From positions 124,001-188,000 of the forward strand of contig SMDA01000005.1 in assembly GCA_004346645.1 (NCBI GenBank): a stretch of 64,000 nt of DNA, written 5' to 3'. The position numbers were made by a program, and so were the translations under genes. Each line of letters begins with the position of its first letter. Position 1 is the stretch's first letter. Below the pieces are notes generated by a model, which saw only the letters and a list, made by a program, of their open reading frames with translations, searched no databases and was not told the DNA's origin. Shown one piece after another: positions 15,560 through 23,420 of this stretch. Origin of the DNA: Gulbenkiania mobilis (lineage in GTDB: Bacteria; Pseudomonadota; Gammaproteobacteria; Burkholderiales; Chromobacteriaceae).

Positions 15560-16020
15560 TGAAAGACCGCATCCGAGAAATCATTGACGGCGAGGCTGTC
15601 GCTGCCTTTGCGCGCCGCTGCGGCATCACGGAGAGCCTTGTCAGAAAGTACCTGTCCGGCTCGCAGCCATCTGTGGAAAACCTTGTTTTGCTGGCGTCGA
15701 CCGCAGGAGTGTCTGTTGAATGGCTTGCTACGGGCCGTGGCATCCGCCGTGCCGTAGATATGCGCAAAGCCGAGAAAGCCTTGCAGGACGGGGCTTTCCG
15801 CGTCATTGAGGGCGAATCCCGCCCCCTCACCGCCGCCGAACAAGACGCCAGCACCGCCCGCCGCCTCGAAGCCATCGCCCACCTCGTCGCCAGCCTGGAT
15901 TCCCCCAGGGAGCAGGCCGCCCTCCTCGACGAGCTTCTCTCTCGCGCTCAAAACGCGGCAGAAATGCACGCGCTGAAGCGGGCGGTCGCTGAACTGCGCG
16001 CCGCCCAAAAATCCGCCTGA
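15475..16020 (+). CDS. Prophage repressor (c-type, HTH)
   Basis: 181 residues from GTG 15475 with AAGAAAGG 8 bases upstream. The first 28 residues are encoded by operator-like repeats. The helix-turn-helix lies near residues 40-75 (A-A-F-A-R-R-C-G-I-T-E-S-L-V-R-K-Y-L-S-G), followed by V-S-V-E-W-L-A-T-G-R-G, typical of XRE-class phage repressors. The C-terminal half is helical and may oligomerise. It is divergent from the early operon and should hold the prophage silent. Confidence 0.85.
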   Translation: MKNHTDGDESERLPGSDSQVPILSTESELKDRIREIIDGEAVAAFARRCGITESLVRKYLSGSQPSVENLVLLASTAGVSVEWLATGRGIRRAVDMRKAEKALQDGAFRVIEGESRPLTAAEQDASTARRLEAIAHLVASLDSPREQAALLDELLSRAQNAAEMHALKRAVAELRAAQKSA

Positions 16021-16188
16021 GCCTTGCACCCAGGCCGTTTCACAGGAATCCCGATGACCCCACTACAACAACTGGTCAGCCTCCAGGCCCACACCATCGC
16101 CGCCGCCTTCGCGGTCTAGTTTTTCTCAAATAATCCGCGCAAATCCCCGCCCCCGCGCCGCGCCCCCGAAAGCCTTATCCCACAAGCC

Positions 16189-16249
16189 TTTCACGCCATT
16201 TCGCGCCATTTCACGCCGCTTCATGTCTCATCTAGGTTGTCTCACCTAG
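16189..16249. repeat. Prophage end: 10-bp-phased repeats and inverted repeat
   Basis: TTTC[A/G]CGCC occurs three times at exact 10-base steps (16189, 16199, 16209), the spacing of one helical turn, as expected for transposase-binding end sites. It is followed by a near-perfect direct repeat (tgtctcatctag at 16224, tgtctcacctag at 16238) that also creates a CTAGGT/ACCTAG inverted repeat at 16232-16249. A terminal CA at 16243-16244 would fit Mu-type ends, but the junction is not proven. Confidence 0.55.
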
Positions 16250-16698
16250 TCTTTTCCCTCTTAGCGGTGGACTTCGACGGCGATGGCCAGCGCGACATCT
16301 GGAACAGCCCGGTGGATGCCATCGGCAGCATTGCCAACTACTTCCGTCAGCATGGCTGGGTGCATGGTGACGATGTGGTTGTGCCTGCCACGCTCGCGCC
16401 GGGAGCCGATGTGGCCGCGCTGGTGGCCGACAAGTTCAACCTCCATTACACCGTGGCCGACCTCAAGGCGCGTGGCGTGATGCCGCTGGGTCCGGTGGCC
16501 GACAACGTGCCGGCCGTACTGGTACCGCTGGAAACCTCGCCTGGCGTGACCGAATACTGGCTCGGCTTGAATAACTTCTATGTCATTACGCGCTACAACA
16601 AGAGCACCCTCTACGCCAAAGTAGCGCAGGAGATTGCGCTGGAAATGAAAGCGCGCTACCTGGCTGAAACCGCCGCACCGCAGGCCGAAAGCCGTTGA
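16250..16698 (+). pseudogene. mltB: 3' fragment of membrane-bound lytic murein transglycosylase B, cut by the prophage
   Basis: The frame from about 16264 encodes A-V-D-F-D-G-D-G-Q-R-D-I-W-N-S-P, then A-I-G-S-I-A-N-Y-F-R-Q-H-G-W, and later N-N-F-Y-V-I-T-R-Y-N-K-S. This is the conserved C-terminal part of MltB. The catalytic Glu domain is missing and should lie beyond the other prophage end. MltB cleaves peptidoglycan to anhydro-muropeptides. Without its 5' half and signal the fragment should be inactive. Confidence 0.9.
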
Positions 16699-16800
16699 GG
16701 CTGGCCGAAGCCGTCCGGCGCCTGTGCGCTCCCGTGTGTCGACCGGGCCCGAGCTACAAACCAGTCGCCTCCTTGGGCGAATGTCTTTAGAATCCGCCGC

Positions 16801-18735
16801 ATGAGCTATCAAGTGCTGGCGCGCAAGTGGCGCCCCAAACGTTTTGCCGATCTGGTCGGGCAGGAGCATGTGGTCCGCGCGCTGGCCAATGCGCTCAAGA
16901 GCGAGCGGTTGCACCATGCCTATCTTTTGACCGGAACGCGTGGGGTGGGCAAGACCACCATCGCCCGCATCTTGGCCAAGAGCCTCAACTGCGAGGCCGG
17001 CATCGGCGCCGAGCCTTGCGGTGTCTGTCAGGCCTGCCAGCAGATCGACGCGGGGCGTTTCGTTGACCTGCTTGAGATTGACGCCGCCTCGAATACCGGC
17101 ATCGACAACATCCGCGAAGTACTGGAAAACGCCCAGTACGCACCAAGCCTCGGCCGCTACAAGGTCTACATCATCGATGAAGTGCATATGCTCTCCAAGA
17201 GCGCCTTCAACGCGATGCTCAAGACCTTGGAAGAGCCGCCGGCCCATGTGAAGTTCATCCTCGCCACCACCGACCCGCAAAAAGTGCCGGTGACCGTACT
17301 CAGCCGTTGTCTGCAGTTCTCGCTGCGCAACATGACGCCACAGCAGGTGGCTACGCATCTGGCGCATGTCCTGGAGGCAGAGGGGGTGTGCTACGAGCCG
17401 GCTGCACTGACGCTGCTGGGGCGTGCCGCCAGCGGATCGATGCGTGACGCGCTGTCGCTGCTGGACCAAGCTATCGCCTACGGGGTGGGCGAGGTGGCCG
17501 AAGACGGTGTGCGTGCGATGCTTGGCGCGGTGGACCGCCGTTATCTTTTCAGCCTGCTTGCCGCGTTGGCCGAAGGCGATGGGGCCCGGCTGATGGCCGA
17601 GGCCGATGCCTTGGCGGAGCGTGGGGTAGGTTTCGAGAGCGCACTTTCCGAGCTTTCGCTGCTGCTGCATCAGGTGGCCTTGGCGCAGACCGTGCCCGCC
17701 GCCATCGCGCCCGACGACCCGGAGCGGGACGCGCTGTTCGCCCTTGCGGCTGGGATGGCCCCCGAAGATGTGCAGCTTTATTACCAGATCGCCATCCACG
17801 GCAAGGCCGATATCGGCTTGGCGCCGGACGAGCATGCCGGTTTCAGCATGACTCTGCTGCGCATGCTGGCCTTCCATCCGGTGGAAGGGGGGTACAGTGC
17901 CCCGCCCGCCGGGGGGGGGCGCCCGGCAGCGCCTTCCATTCCTGCGGCCGGTGGTCATGAGCCTGCCCGTGCCATGCATGACGGTGAAGGCCATGCCGGA
18001 GCCAAGGCGCTGATCGCGCGCATTTCCGGTCGTCCGGCAGCGGGCGAATCCGCAGCCACCCCTCCGGAGGCCGCTTCCGAAAACAGTGAGCCAGAGCCTG
18101 CATCCGCCTCGGCAGAGGGGGCGCCAGGCGCCGTGGACATGGCTTCCCAACCCCTCCGGGCAGCGAGCGTCACGCTTTCCGCCTCGCCGGCCTCGGACGT
18201 GGTGCCGCCGTGGGTAGAAGAACCGAGCTTGGCCGAAGAGGCTGTCTCTCATGGCGAAGGCCGCAAAGTGGCGGCCGGCGCGCCCACCCCGTTGAGCACG
18301 GCCGAGCCAGACAGCGAGGCTGTTGTAGCAAACGTAGACGAGGCGGTCTTCGACGGTGACTGGAACGGCTGGGTGGCCCGGCTCAGCGGGCGCATGGGAA
18401 CAGCCCGAATGTTGGCGCAGAATGCCGCACTGCGCAGCTGGGATGGTCAGCGGCTGGAGCTTTCCGTCAGCGAGGCCTTCCGGCATCTGGCGTCGCGGGA
18501 CTATCAGGAAAAGCTGCGCGCGGTCATCCGCGAATGTTTTGGGCCCGGGCTGGAACTGAGCGTGCGCGTGGAAAACTCTGCCGAGGAGACACCTGCCATG
18601 CGTGACGCGCGGGTGCGCCAGAAGCATCTGGCCCAAGCCAAGGAATCCTTGGAAAACGACCCTGTCGTACAGCTGATGGTGCGTGAGTTCAACGCCACCT
18701 TGCTGCCCGACACGATTCAACCCGTTCAGGAGTAA
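16801..18735 (+). CDS. dnaX: DNA polymerase III tau subunit (and probable gamma by frameshift)
   Basis: 644 residues. The clamp-loader ATPase has Walker A G-T-R-G-V-G-K-T-T at 45-53, zinc Cys at 64, 73, 76 and 79, and Walker B V-Y-I-I-D-E-V-H near 122. Domains I-III end around residue 365 and are followed by a Pro/Ala/Glu-rich linker and a C-terminal polymerase- and helicase-binding domain. A run of nine G at 17911-17919 lies exactly at this junction. A -1 shift there reaches TGA at 17958-17960, giving a gamma-sized product of about 386 residues. The gene heads the dnaX-ybaB-recR group. Confidence 0.97.
   Translation: MSYQVLARKWRPKRFADLVGQEHVVRALANALKSERLHHAYLLTGTRGVGKTTIARILAKSLNCEAGIGAEPCGVCQACQQIDAGRFVDLLEIDAASNTGIDNIREVLENAQYAPSLGRYKVYIIDEVHMLSKSAFNAMLKTLEEPPAHVKFILATTDPQKVPVTVLSRCLQFSLRNMTPQQVATHLAHVLEAEGVCYEPAALTLLGRAASGSMRDALSLLDQAIAYGVGEVAEDGVRAMLGAVDRRYLFSLLAALAEGDGARLMAEADALAERGVGFESALSELSLLLHQVALAQTVPAAIAPDDPERDALFALAAGMAPEDVQLYYQIAIHGKADIGLAPDEHAGFSMTLLRMLAFHPVEGGYSAPPAGGGRPAAPSIPAAGGHEPARAMHDGEGHAGAKALIARISGRPAAGESAATPPEAASENSEPEPASASAEGAPGAVDMASQPLRAASVTLSASPASDVVPPWVEEPSLAEEAVSHGEGRKVAAGAPTPLSTAEPDSEAVVANVDEAVFDGDWNGWVARLSGRMGTARMLAQNAALRSWDGQRLELSVSEAFRHLASRDYQEKLRAVIRECFGPGLELSVRVENSAEETPAMRDARVRQKHLAQAKESLENDPVVQLMVREFNATLLPDTIQPVQE
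17911..17960 (+). other. Candidate programmed frameshift or slippage site in dnaX
   Basis: GGG GGG GGG in the reading frame gives a G-GGG-GGG heptamer. Entering the -1 frame yields 14 codons and then TGA at 17958-17960. The surrounding GCCCGCC and CGCCCGGC could pair with the tract or each other and stall ribosomes. The location after domain III is where other bacteria make gamma. Not tested. Confidence 0.5.
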
Positions 18736-18738
18736 ACG

Positions 18739-19077
18739 ATGTTTGGTAAAGCCGGAATTGCCGGGCTGATGAAGCAAGCCCAGCAGATGCAGGAAAACAT
18801 GAAGAAAGCCCAGGAAGAGCTGGCCCGTATCGAGGTGGAGGGCCAGTCCGGCGCAGGCCTCGTCAAGGTGGTGATGACCTGCGGCCATGACGTAAAGCGG
18901 GTATCGATCGACGAGAGCCTGCTGGCCGATGCCAAGGACGACAAGGAAATGCTGGAAGACCTGGTTGCGGCTGCAGTCAACGATGCGGTCCGCAAGGTGG
19001 AAAGCACCTCGCAGGAGAAGATGTCCGGTTTTACGCAGGGTCTCAACCTGCCGCCGGGCATGAAACTGCCGTTCTGA
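18739..19077 (+). CDS. ybaB: YbaB/EbfC nucleoid-associated protein
   Basis: 112 residues, standard length. It has the [20 protein letters not shown] signature, a beta core and the terminal [12 protein letters not shown]. It forms a tweezer-like dimer that binds DNA. The gene begins 3 bases after the dnaX stop and precedes recR, a nearly universal arrangement. Confidence 0.97.
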   Translation: MFGKAGIAGLMKQAQQMQENMKKAQEELARIEVEGQSGAGLVKVVMTCGHDVKRVSIDESLLADAKDDKEMLEDLVAAAVNDAVRKVESTSQEKMSGFTQGLNLPPGMKLPF

Positions 19078-19175
19078 GCCGTCTGGGGCCGGTGCCTGCC
19101 GGCCTTTCCTCCGGCCCCGGGATGATGATGCGTGCCGGGTCCGGTTCTTCCTCGTCCCGTTCCTCCCTTCCAAGC

Positions 19176-19778
19176 ATGAAAAATCCTCCTTCGCTCGATC
19201 AACTGATCGCGGCCCTGAAGGTGCTGCCGGGTGTGGGCCCGAAGTCGGCCCAGCGGATGGCCTTTCATCTCCTCCAGCGCGACCAGGCCGGTGCGCTCAA
19301 GCTGGCGCGCGCCATCGGACAGGCGCTGGAAAATCTCCAGCATTGCGAGCGGTGCAATACCTTCAGCGAGACGGCCCTTTGCAACCTGTGTGCCGATGCC
19401 TCACGGCGTCAGGACCAACTGTGCGTGGTGGAAATGCCCGCCGACCTGATGACGATGGAGCAAGCGCAGTGCTTTGAAGGGTTGTACTTCGTACTCATGG
19501 GGCGGGTGTCGCCCATGGACGGGATCGGGCCGCGAGACGTGCATCTGGACCGGCTGCTCAACCGTGCGCTGGATGGGCAGGTGGAAGAAGTGATTCTGGC
19601 GACGAACTTCACCGCCGAAGGCGAACTGACTGCCAACATGATTACCGAGCTGTTGCGCAGCCGCGGCCTGCGGGTCAGTCGGATCGCGCGCGGCATGCCG
19701 GTCGGCGGCGAAGTGGAGTATGTTGACCTGGGCACGCTGGCCCAGTCGCTGTACGAGCGGCGTACACTGAGCGAGTAG
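19176..19778 (+). CDS. recR: Recombination protein RecR
   Basis: 200 residues from ATG 19176. It contains the helix-hairpin-helix [11 protein letters not shown], a zinc finger with four Cys (C-E-R-C, C-N-L-C), and a Toprim domain. With RecF and RecO it loads RecA on gapped DNA. An earlier ATG at 19092 would add 28 non-conserved residues and is rejected. Confidence 0.96.
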   Translation: MKNPPSLDQLIAALKVLPGVGPKSAQRMAFHLLQRDQAGALKLARAIGQALENLQHCERCNTFSETALCNLCADASRRQDQLCVVEMPADLMTMEQAQCFEGLYFVLMGRVSPMDGIGPRDVHLDRLLNRALDGQVEEVILATNFTAEGELTANMITELLRSRGLRVSRIARGMPVGGEVEYVDLGTLAQSLYERRTLSE

Positions 19779-19796
19779 GCGGGCAGGGACTGAGGC

Positions 19797-19808
19797 TTCG
19801 GCCAACCT
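19797..19808 (-). repeat. DUS-like 12-mer, exact
   Basis: Complement of AGGTTGGCCGAA, between the ends of recR and the converging EAL gene. Exact copy of the host repeat. Confidence 0.85.
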
Positions 19809-21629
19809 TCACAAGGTTTGAAGTGCGGTTGTGCGCGGTTCTGGAGGGTGGGGGGCTGGTGGCGGTTCGGCGGTGGCGGGCAGCCCTTTGAAGAAGACTC
19901 CGGCCTCAACGGGCCGTCCAAAGAGGTAGCCTTGACCCAGTTCTGCACCCATCGCGCAGGCCTGGGCATGCTGGTACTCGGTTTCGATGCCTTCCACCAC
20001 CACGCGTAGCCCCAGATCCTGTCCCAAGTGCACCATTGCCGCAACCAGCAGCGCGCTCTTACGGCTCTGATCTAGATTCTGAACTAGGCGCTGGTCGATC
20101 TTCAGGCTGTCGAAGGGCAGGGCCTCGAGCATGTTGATCGAGGCATAGCCCGAGCCGAAGTCGTCCATTGCCAGTTCATAGCCTAACTGGTGAATCGTAT
20201 CGAAAAATTGCCGTGCCTTTTCCATGTTGGGGAACAGCGCGGTCTCGGTCAGTTCCAGACGCAGTGCCACCGACTCCGGCAGCAGGGCGGCAACCTCGGC
20301 CAGTACCGGCAGCAGTGCCTCGTCCAATAGCTGCCGTCCAGATACGTTGATCGACAGAAAGAAACCGGCAGGGAGACGTGCGGCCGAGGTGTGCAGCAGC
20401 CGCGCTGCCTCCGTCACCACCCAGCGGCCGATCGGCTGGATCAGGTCGGTTTCTTCGCAGGCGGGGATGAATTCGCCTGGAGGGACCAGACCACGTACGG
20501 GATGTCGCCAGCGGATCAGTGCTTCTGCCCCCACGATGTGCCGGTCCTTCAGGCGTACCACGGGCTGCAGGAACAGCTCGAACTCGCCTTCGGTGAGCGC
20601 GCGCTTCAGCTCATGCTTGAGGCGCAGCTGGGCATGTCGCCGCGACAACAGCCCCGGTGAAAATTCGCGATACCGTTCTGCACCCTCGGGCAGACCCTGT
20701 ACAGCCAGCTTCGCTTCGCGAATCACCCCTTCGGCATCACGATGGCGACTGTCCAGTCGGGTTGCCCCCAGCACCGGCTGCACCGGCAGGCCCAGGTGGC
20801 ACTCTCCCATCAGTGCAGCCATTTCCTGATCGCACAACTCCAGCAGTTGTGGTACTGGAAATTCCAGCGGCAATACCAGCCCGAGGCGGTTCTCACGCAC
20901 GAGGAAAAGGCGCGTATCGAGGTCGGGGTGCCGGAAGGCTTCCAGCCTTAGCGCCAGGCAACGGGCAAAGTCGGCAAAGACAGCGCCCCCGAGCGCATCC
21001 CCATGCAGTGCCCGCAGATCGGTCAGCCCGGCCAGCCGGATGAGGATGAAGCGCCGGCTCTCCTGTTGCGTAGGAAGCGTGCGCAGCAGGTGCTCAAGGT
21101 GAGTTTGCAAAGCCGACGGGGAAGAAAGCAGGGCCGAGAGGTCTGGGCTCGGGAGTTCCACTGCCGGCGCAAGCGCGCCGTAAAGATGGCGGGGGCGCCC
21201 TTGTGCATCGCGTTCCAGAGAGGCGCGGAGGCGCGTCCATTCGTATTGATGTCCCCCGCGCATCAGGCGGCACTCGGCTTGAAAATGCAGGTGACGGCCG
21301 GCCAGAAAGGCATGGTACTGCTGTGCCAGTAGCGAACGGTCCTGTGGGTGTACCAGCGCCAGCCAGTTGTGCAGCTTCTGTCGCAGTTCCGCTTCCACCT
21401 GGGGCTGGAAGTGCAAGGCTTGGTTGAGGAAGAACTGCAAGTGCCGCGTGGTGTGATCGTAATGCCAGGCGGCACCGTTCTCGGCGGCCACCAGTTCGAG
21501 CAGGGCGGGATGAGCGGCCGATGGTGTCAGCCCGCAGCCGTGGGACGGGTTGCGGGCGTAAAAGATGTCGACCTTGGCCGGTAGATCGATCTCCGGCGGA
21601 AGGGGAACGGCGGTTCGGGAGGCGAGCAC
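19809..21629 (-). CDS. Cyclic-di-GMP phosphodiesterase with PAS and degenerate GGDEF (EAL protein)
   Basis: 606 residues. An N-terminal PAS-like region (about 50-150) precedes a GGDEF-fold domain whose active motif is lost (V-R-E-N-R-L in its place), so no cyclase activity is expected. The C-terminal EAL domain keeps its catalytic set: E-A-L-I-R-W, N-V-S-G-R, E-L-T-E, D-D-F-G-S-G, K-I-D, V-V-E-G-I-E-T and Q-G-Y-L-F-G. It should hydrolyse c-di-GMP. No membrane segment is visible. It stands alone, convergent with recR. Confidence 0.92.
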   Translation of the reverse strand: MLASRTAVPLPPEIDLPAKVDIFYARNPSHGCGLTPSAAHPALLELVAAENGAAWHYDHTTRHLQFFLNQALHFQPQVEAELRQKLHNWLALVHPQDRSLLAQQYHAFLAGRHLHFQAECRLMRGGHQYEWTRLRASLERDAQGRPRHLYGALAPAVELPSPDLSALLSSPSALQTHLEHLLRTLPTQQESRRFILIRLAGLTDLRALHGDALGGAVFADFARCLALRLEAFRHPDLDTRLFLVRENRLGLVLPLEFPVPQLLELCDQEMAALMGECHLGLPVQPVLGATRLDSRHRDAEGVIREAKLAVQGLPEGAERYREFSPGLLSRRHAQLRLKHELKRALTEGEFELFLQPVVRLKDRHIVGAEALIRWRHPVRGLVPPGEFIPACEETDLIQPIGRWVVTEAARLLHTSAARLPAGFFLSINVSGRQLLDEALLPVLAEVAALLPESVALRLELTETALFPNMEKARQFFDTIHQLGYELAMDDFGSGYASINMLEALPFDSLKIDQRLVQNLDQSRKSALLVAAMVHLGQDLGLRVVVEGIETEYQHAQACAMGAELGQGYLFGRPVEAGVFFKGLPATAEPPPAPHPPEPRTTALQTL

Positions 21630-21709
21630 GTTGTTCTTTTATTGTTAACGGCCGGAGACAGCATCATATCAGCCCCTCTGTCGGAGGGCACCCCTCTCCT
21701 TGGGCCCGC

Positions 21710-22354
21710 TCAGCCCTGGCCCCCCGGTGCCAGGTTCTGCAGGTGGATGCGTACCTCCTGCGGTTGGTGCAGGGGCTCTCCGGCGGTGCGGTAGATTTTG
21801 AGCTGGCCGTTGGTGATGATGCCGGTCTCCAGGCGTTGCGAAGCGGGGTCGACGATCAGGTAGGCACTGCAATCGCCAGCGGCATGGGGCTTGTTGCCAG
21901 TGACGTACAGCACGGTCTCCTTGGACAGCGGCCCGCTGGTGGCGATGCACGTCTTGAACCGGTTAAAGTCTGCTCCTAGCACCGCGTGCAGCGGCTCTGC
22001 CAGGGGAGGGCTATCGTAAAGCCTGAGGTCGGCCGGGTATTTGCCCACTCGTGTTTCCAGCAGGGCCCACTGGCCCGCGTTCTTGACGATCTGGGCCGAG
22101 GACTTCCACTGGGCCAATTTCTTTTCGACCTCCGGGCGTGCTTCGCTGGCCATGACCTTGGCTTCGGCCAAGGCCTCGCTGGCTTCCCGCTTGATCGCGG
22201 CCACCGGCACGCTGGCCTGGCGCGCAATATCATGTGCCTGTACTGCGGCTGCTGAGGCGGCTTGTCGGATTTCGGGTGTGGGTGCGTCGTCGCAGCCGCT
22301 CACTAGGGCGGTGACCAGCATCCCGGACAGGGAAAGAGCGAGCGGGTGGTGCAT
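21710..22354 (-). CDS. Putative lipoprotein, unknown function
   Basis: 214 residues with a signal sequence ending at lipobox A-L-V-S-G-C. An alanine-rich helical stretch (about 30-95) is followed by a beta-rich C-terminal domain with two cysteines (K-T-C and D-C-S). The D-D after the lipid Cys would be an inner-membrane retention signal under E. coli rules. No family recognised. Confidence 0.75.
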   Translation of the reverse strand: MHHPLALSLSGMLVTALVSGCDDAPTPEIRQAASAAAVQAHDIARQASVPVAAIKREASEALAEAKVMASEARPEVEKKLAQWKSSAQIVKNAGQWALLETRVGKYPADLRLYDSPPLAEPLHAVLGADFNRFKTCIATSGPLSKETVLYVTGNKPHAAGDCSAYLIVDPASQRLETGIITNGQLKIYRTAGEPLHQPQEVRIHLQNLAPGGQG

Positions 22355-22453
22355 GACGACTCCATCTGGATATGGTGATAGAGTAGAGAACGCCCTTTGC
22401 GCATGAAAGTTCCGGGCAGGCCGGGGCAGGGCGCAGGAGGGGGCGCAGGCAAC

Positions 22454-22477
22454 AAAAAACCCGGCCGGGGCCGGGTT
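22454..22477 (-). terminator. Terminator of the cold-shock gene
   Basis: A perfect 9-bp stem AACCCGGCC/GGCCGGGTT with a 2-base loop. On the minus strand it is followed by a T run. Confidence 0.9.
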
Positions 22478-22502
22478 CTTGATCGCGTCGGTTACCGACG
22501 AA

Positions 22503-22706
22503 TCAGATGGCTTCGATGTTGGAAGCCTGCTTGCCTTTCGGGCCTTCGGTTACATCGAAGGAGACACGCATGTTTTCGGCCAGGCTGCGGAAGCCCTTGC
22601 CTTTGATCTGGGTGAAGTGCGCGAACAGGTCGTCGCCGCCTTCATCCGGAGTAATGAAACCAAAGCCTTTAGCGTCGTTGAACCATTTAACGGTACCGGT
22701 TGCCAT
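22503..22706 (-). CDS. Cold-shock domain protein (CspA family)
   Basis: 67 residues, the family standard. It carries [15 protein letters not shown] (RNP1 K-G-F-G-F-I) and the RNP2 position D-L-F-A-H-F, where Ala replaces the usual Val. It binds single-stranded RNA/DNA and melts structure. A long AT-rich leader (22707 to about 22860) upstream suggests the usual cold-responsive 5' UTR. Confidence 0.95.
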   Translation of the reverse strand: MATGTVKWFNDAKGFGFITPDEGGDDLFAHFTQIKGKGFRSLAENMRVSFDVTEGPKGKQASNIEAI

Positions 22707-22992
22707 TATTGCTGCTTCCCTTAAGTAATGAAAATAAATCGACTTCTATGATGCAACGAAAATCAAGGGAACGACGAGTCAAGATACGGACAAACCAGAC
22801 TTGGCCAACGGATTCACTGCTTGAAAATCTTGCATCGCTGATTGTGTAGCAAAATGCTCGCCAAGCAAAGCCTTTTTTGCATCCAGCAGCTTTTTTTTGA
22901 AAAAATACCTGCACAGTCCGGTGCTAATGCCTTGGCGTACGCACCGAGTGCGCATGGCAGCGAACCCGGCTGGGCCAGGTTCGGGCAGGGGG

Positions 22993-23307
22993 TCAAGCGA
23001 GGAATTTGCTGGGATAGATCTCGTCGATCAGCGTTCGGCAGTCGACGATGCGCAGATCGTTGTCTTTAGCGAAATCCATCAGGAAACGGAAGACCGGGGG
23101 GTGGGCCTTTTCCAGCTTCTTGTCGACCGCGACGCAGCGCACTCCCTCAAGCAGCATGGGGCGGACGTACTCGTGGTAGGCCAGTTTCTGGTCCTCGCCG
23201 AAGGAGGCCAGGATGCCCGAAAGGCGTTCTGCCCAATCGCTGGGCCGGAACGTGCGCCCTTCGCTGGTGAGGCCTTGGATGACGATTTCGTACGGGTTGC
23301 AGATCAT
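22993..23307 (-). CDS. DUF3579 family protein
   Basis: 104 residues. It contains I-V-I-Q-G-L-T-S-E-G-R-T-F-R-P-S-D-W-A-E-R, the signature of this betaproteobacterial family, and Y-V-R-P-M-L-L-E-G-V-R-C-V. The function is not established. It stands alone between csp and dinG. Confidence 0.92.
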   Translation of the reverse strand: MICNPYEIVIQGLTSEGRTFRPSDWAERLSGILASFGEDQKLAYHEYVRPMLLEGVRCVAVDKKLEKAHPPVFRFLMDFAKDNDLRIVDCRTLIDEIYPSKFLA

Positions 23308-23420
23308 GATGGGCCGGATGCGTTCTGTCGGTGATGTCTCTTTGCCGGTGCGGTTATTGTTGTGGTCCGTCTTCCTGCCTGTGAGGTCCGCCCGGAATTT
23401 TGAACAATTTTACCTGAAAA

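Larger units (their letters stand above)
1..16249. mobile_element. Mu-like transposable prophage (most of it; continues past the left edge)
   Basis: A continuous block of minus-strand genes has the gene order of transposable phages: MuA-type transposase, MuB-type ATPase, GemA, Mor, lysozyme, Rz/Rz1, gp27-like, gp28-like terminase, gp29-like portal and gpF-like head protein. A divergent plus-strand repressor stands at the early end. The right boundary lies between about 16.22 and 16.26 kb, where phage end repeats give way to the 3' part of mltB. The left boundary is outside the window, so tail genes are not visible. No exact or one-mismatch copy of the 12-base host repeat was found here. Family assignment is firm; the exact terminal base is not. 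Confidence 0.95.

Noticed and set aside
16054-16119. 21-codon plus-strand frame after the repressor with AGGA upstream
   Set aside because: Too short and without homology or coupling to support a gene call.
16261-19173. 970-codon minus-strand open frame over dnaX, ybaB and the mltB fragment
   Set aside because: Shadow of three well-conserved plus-strand genes.
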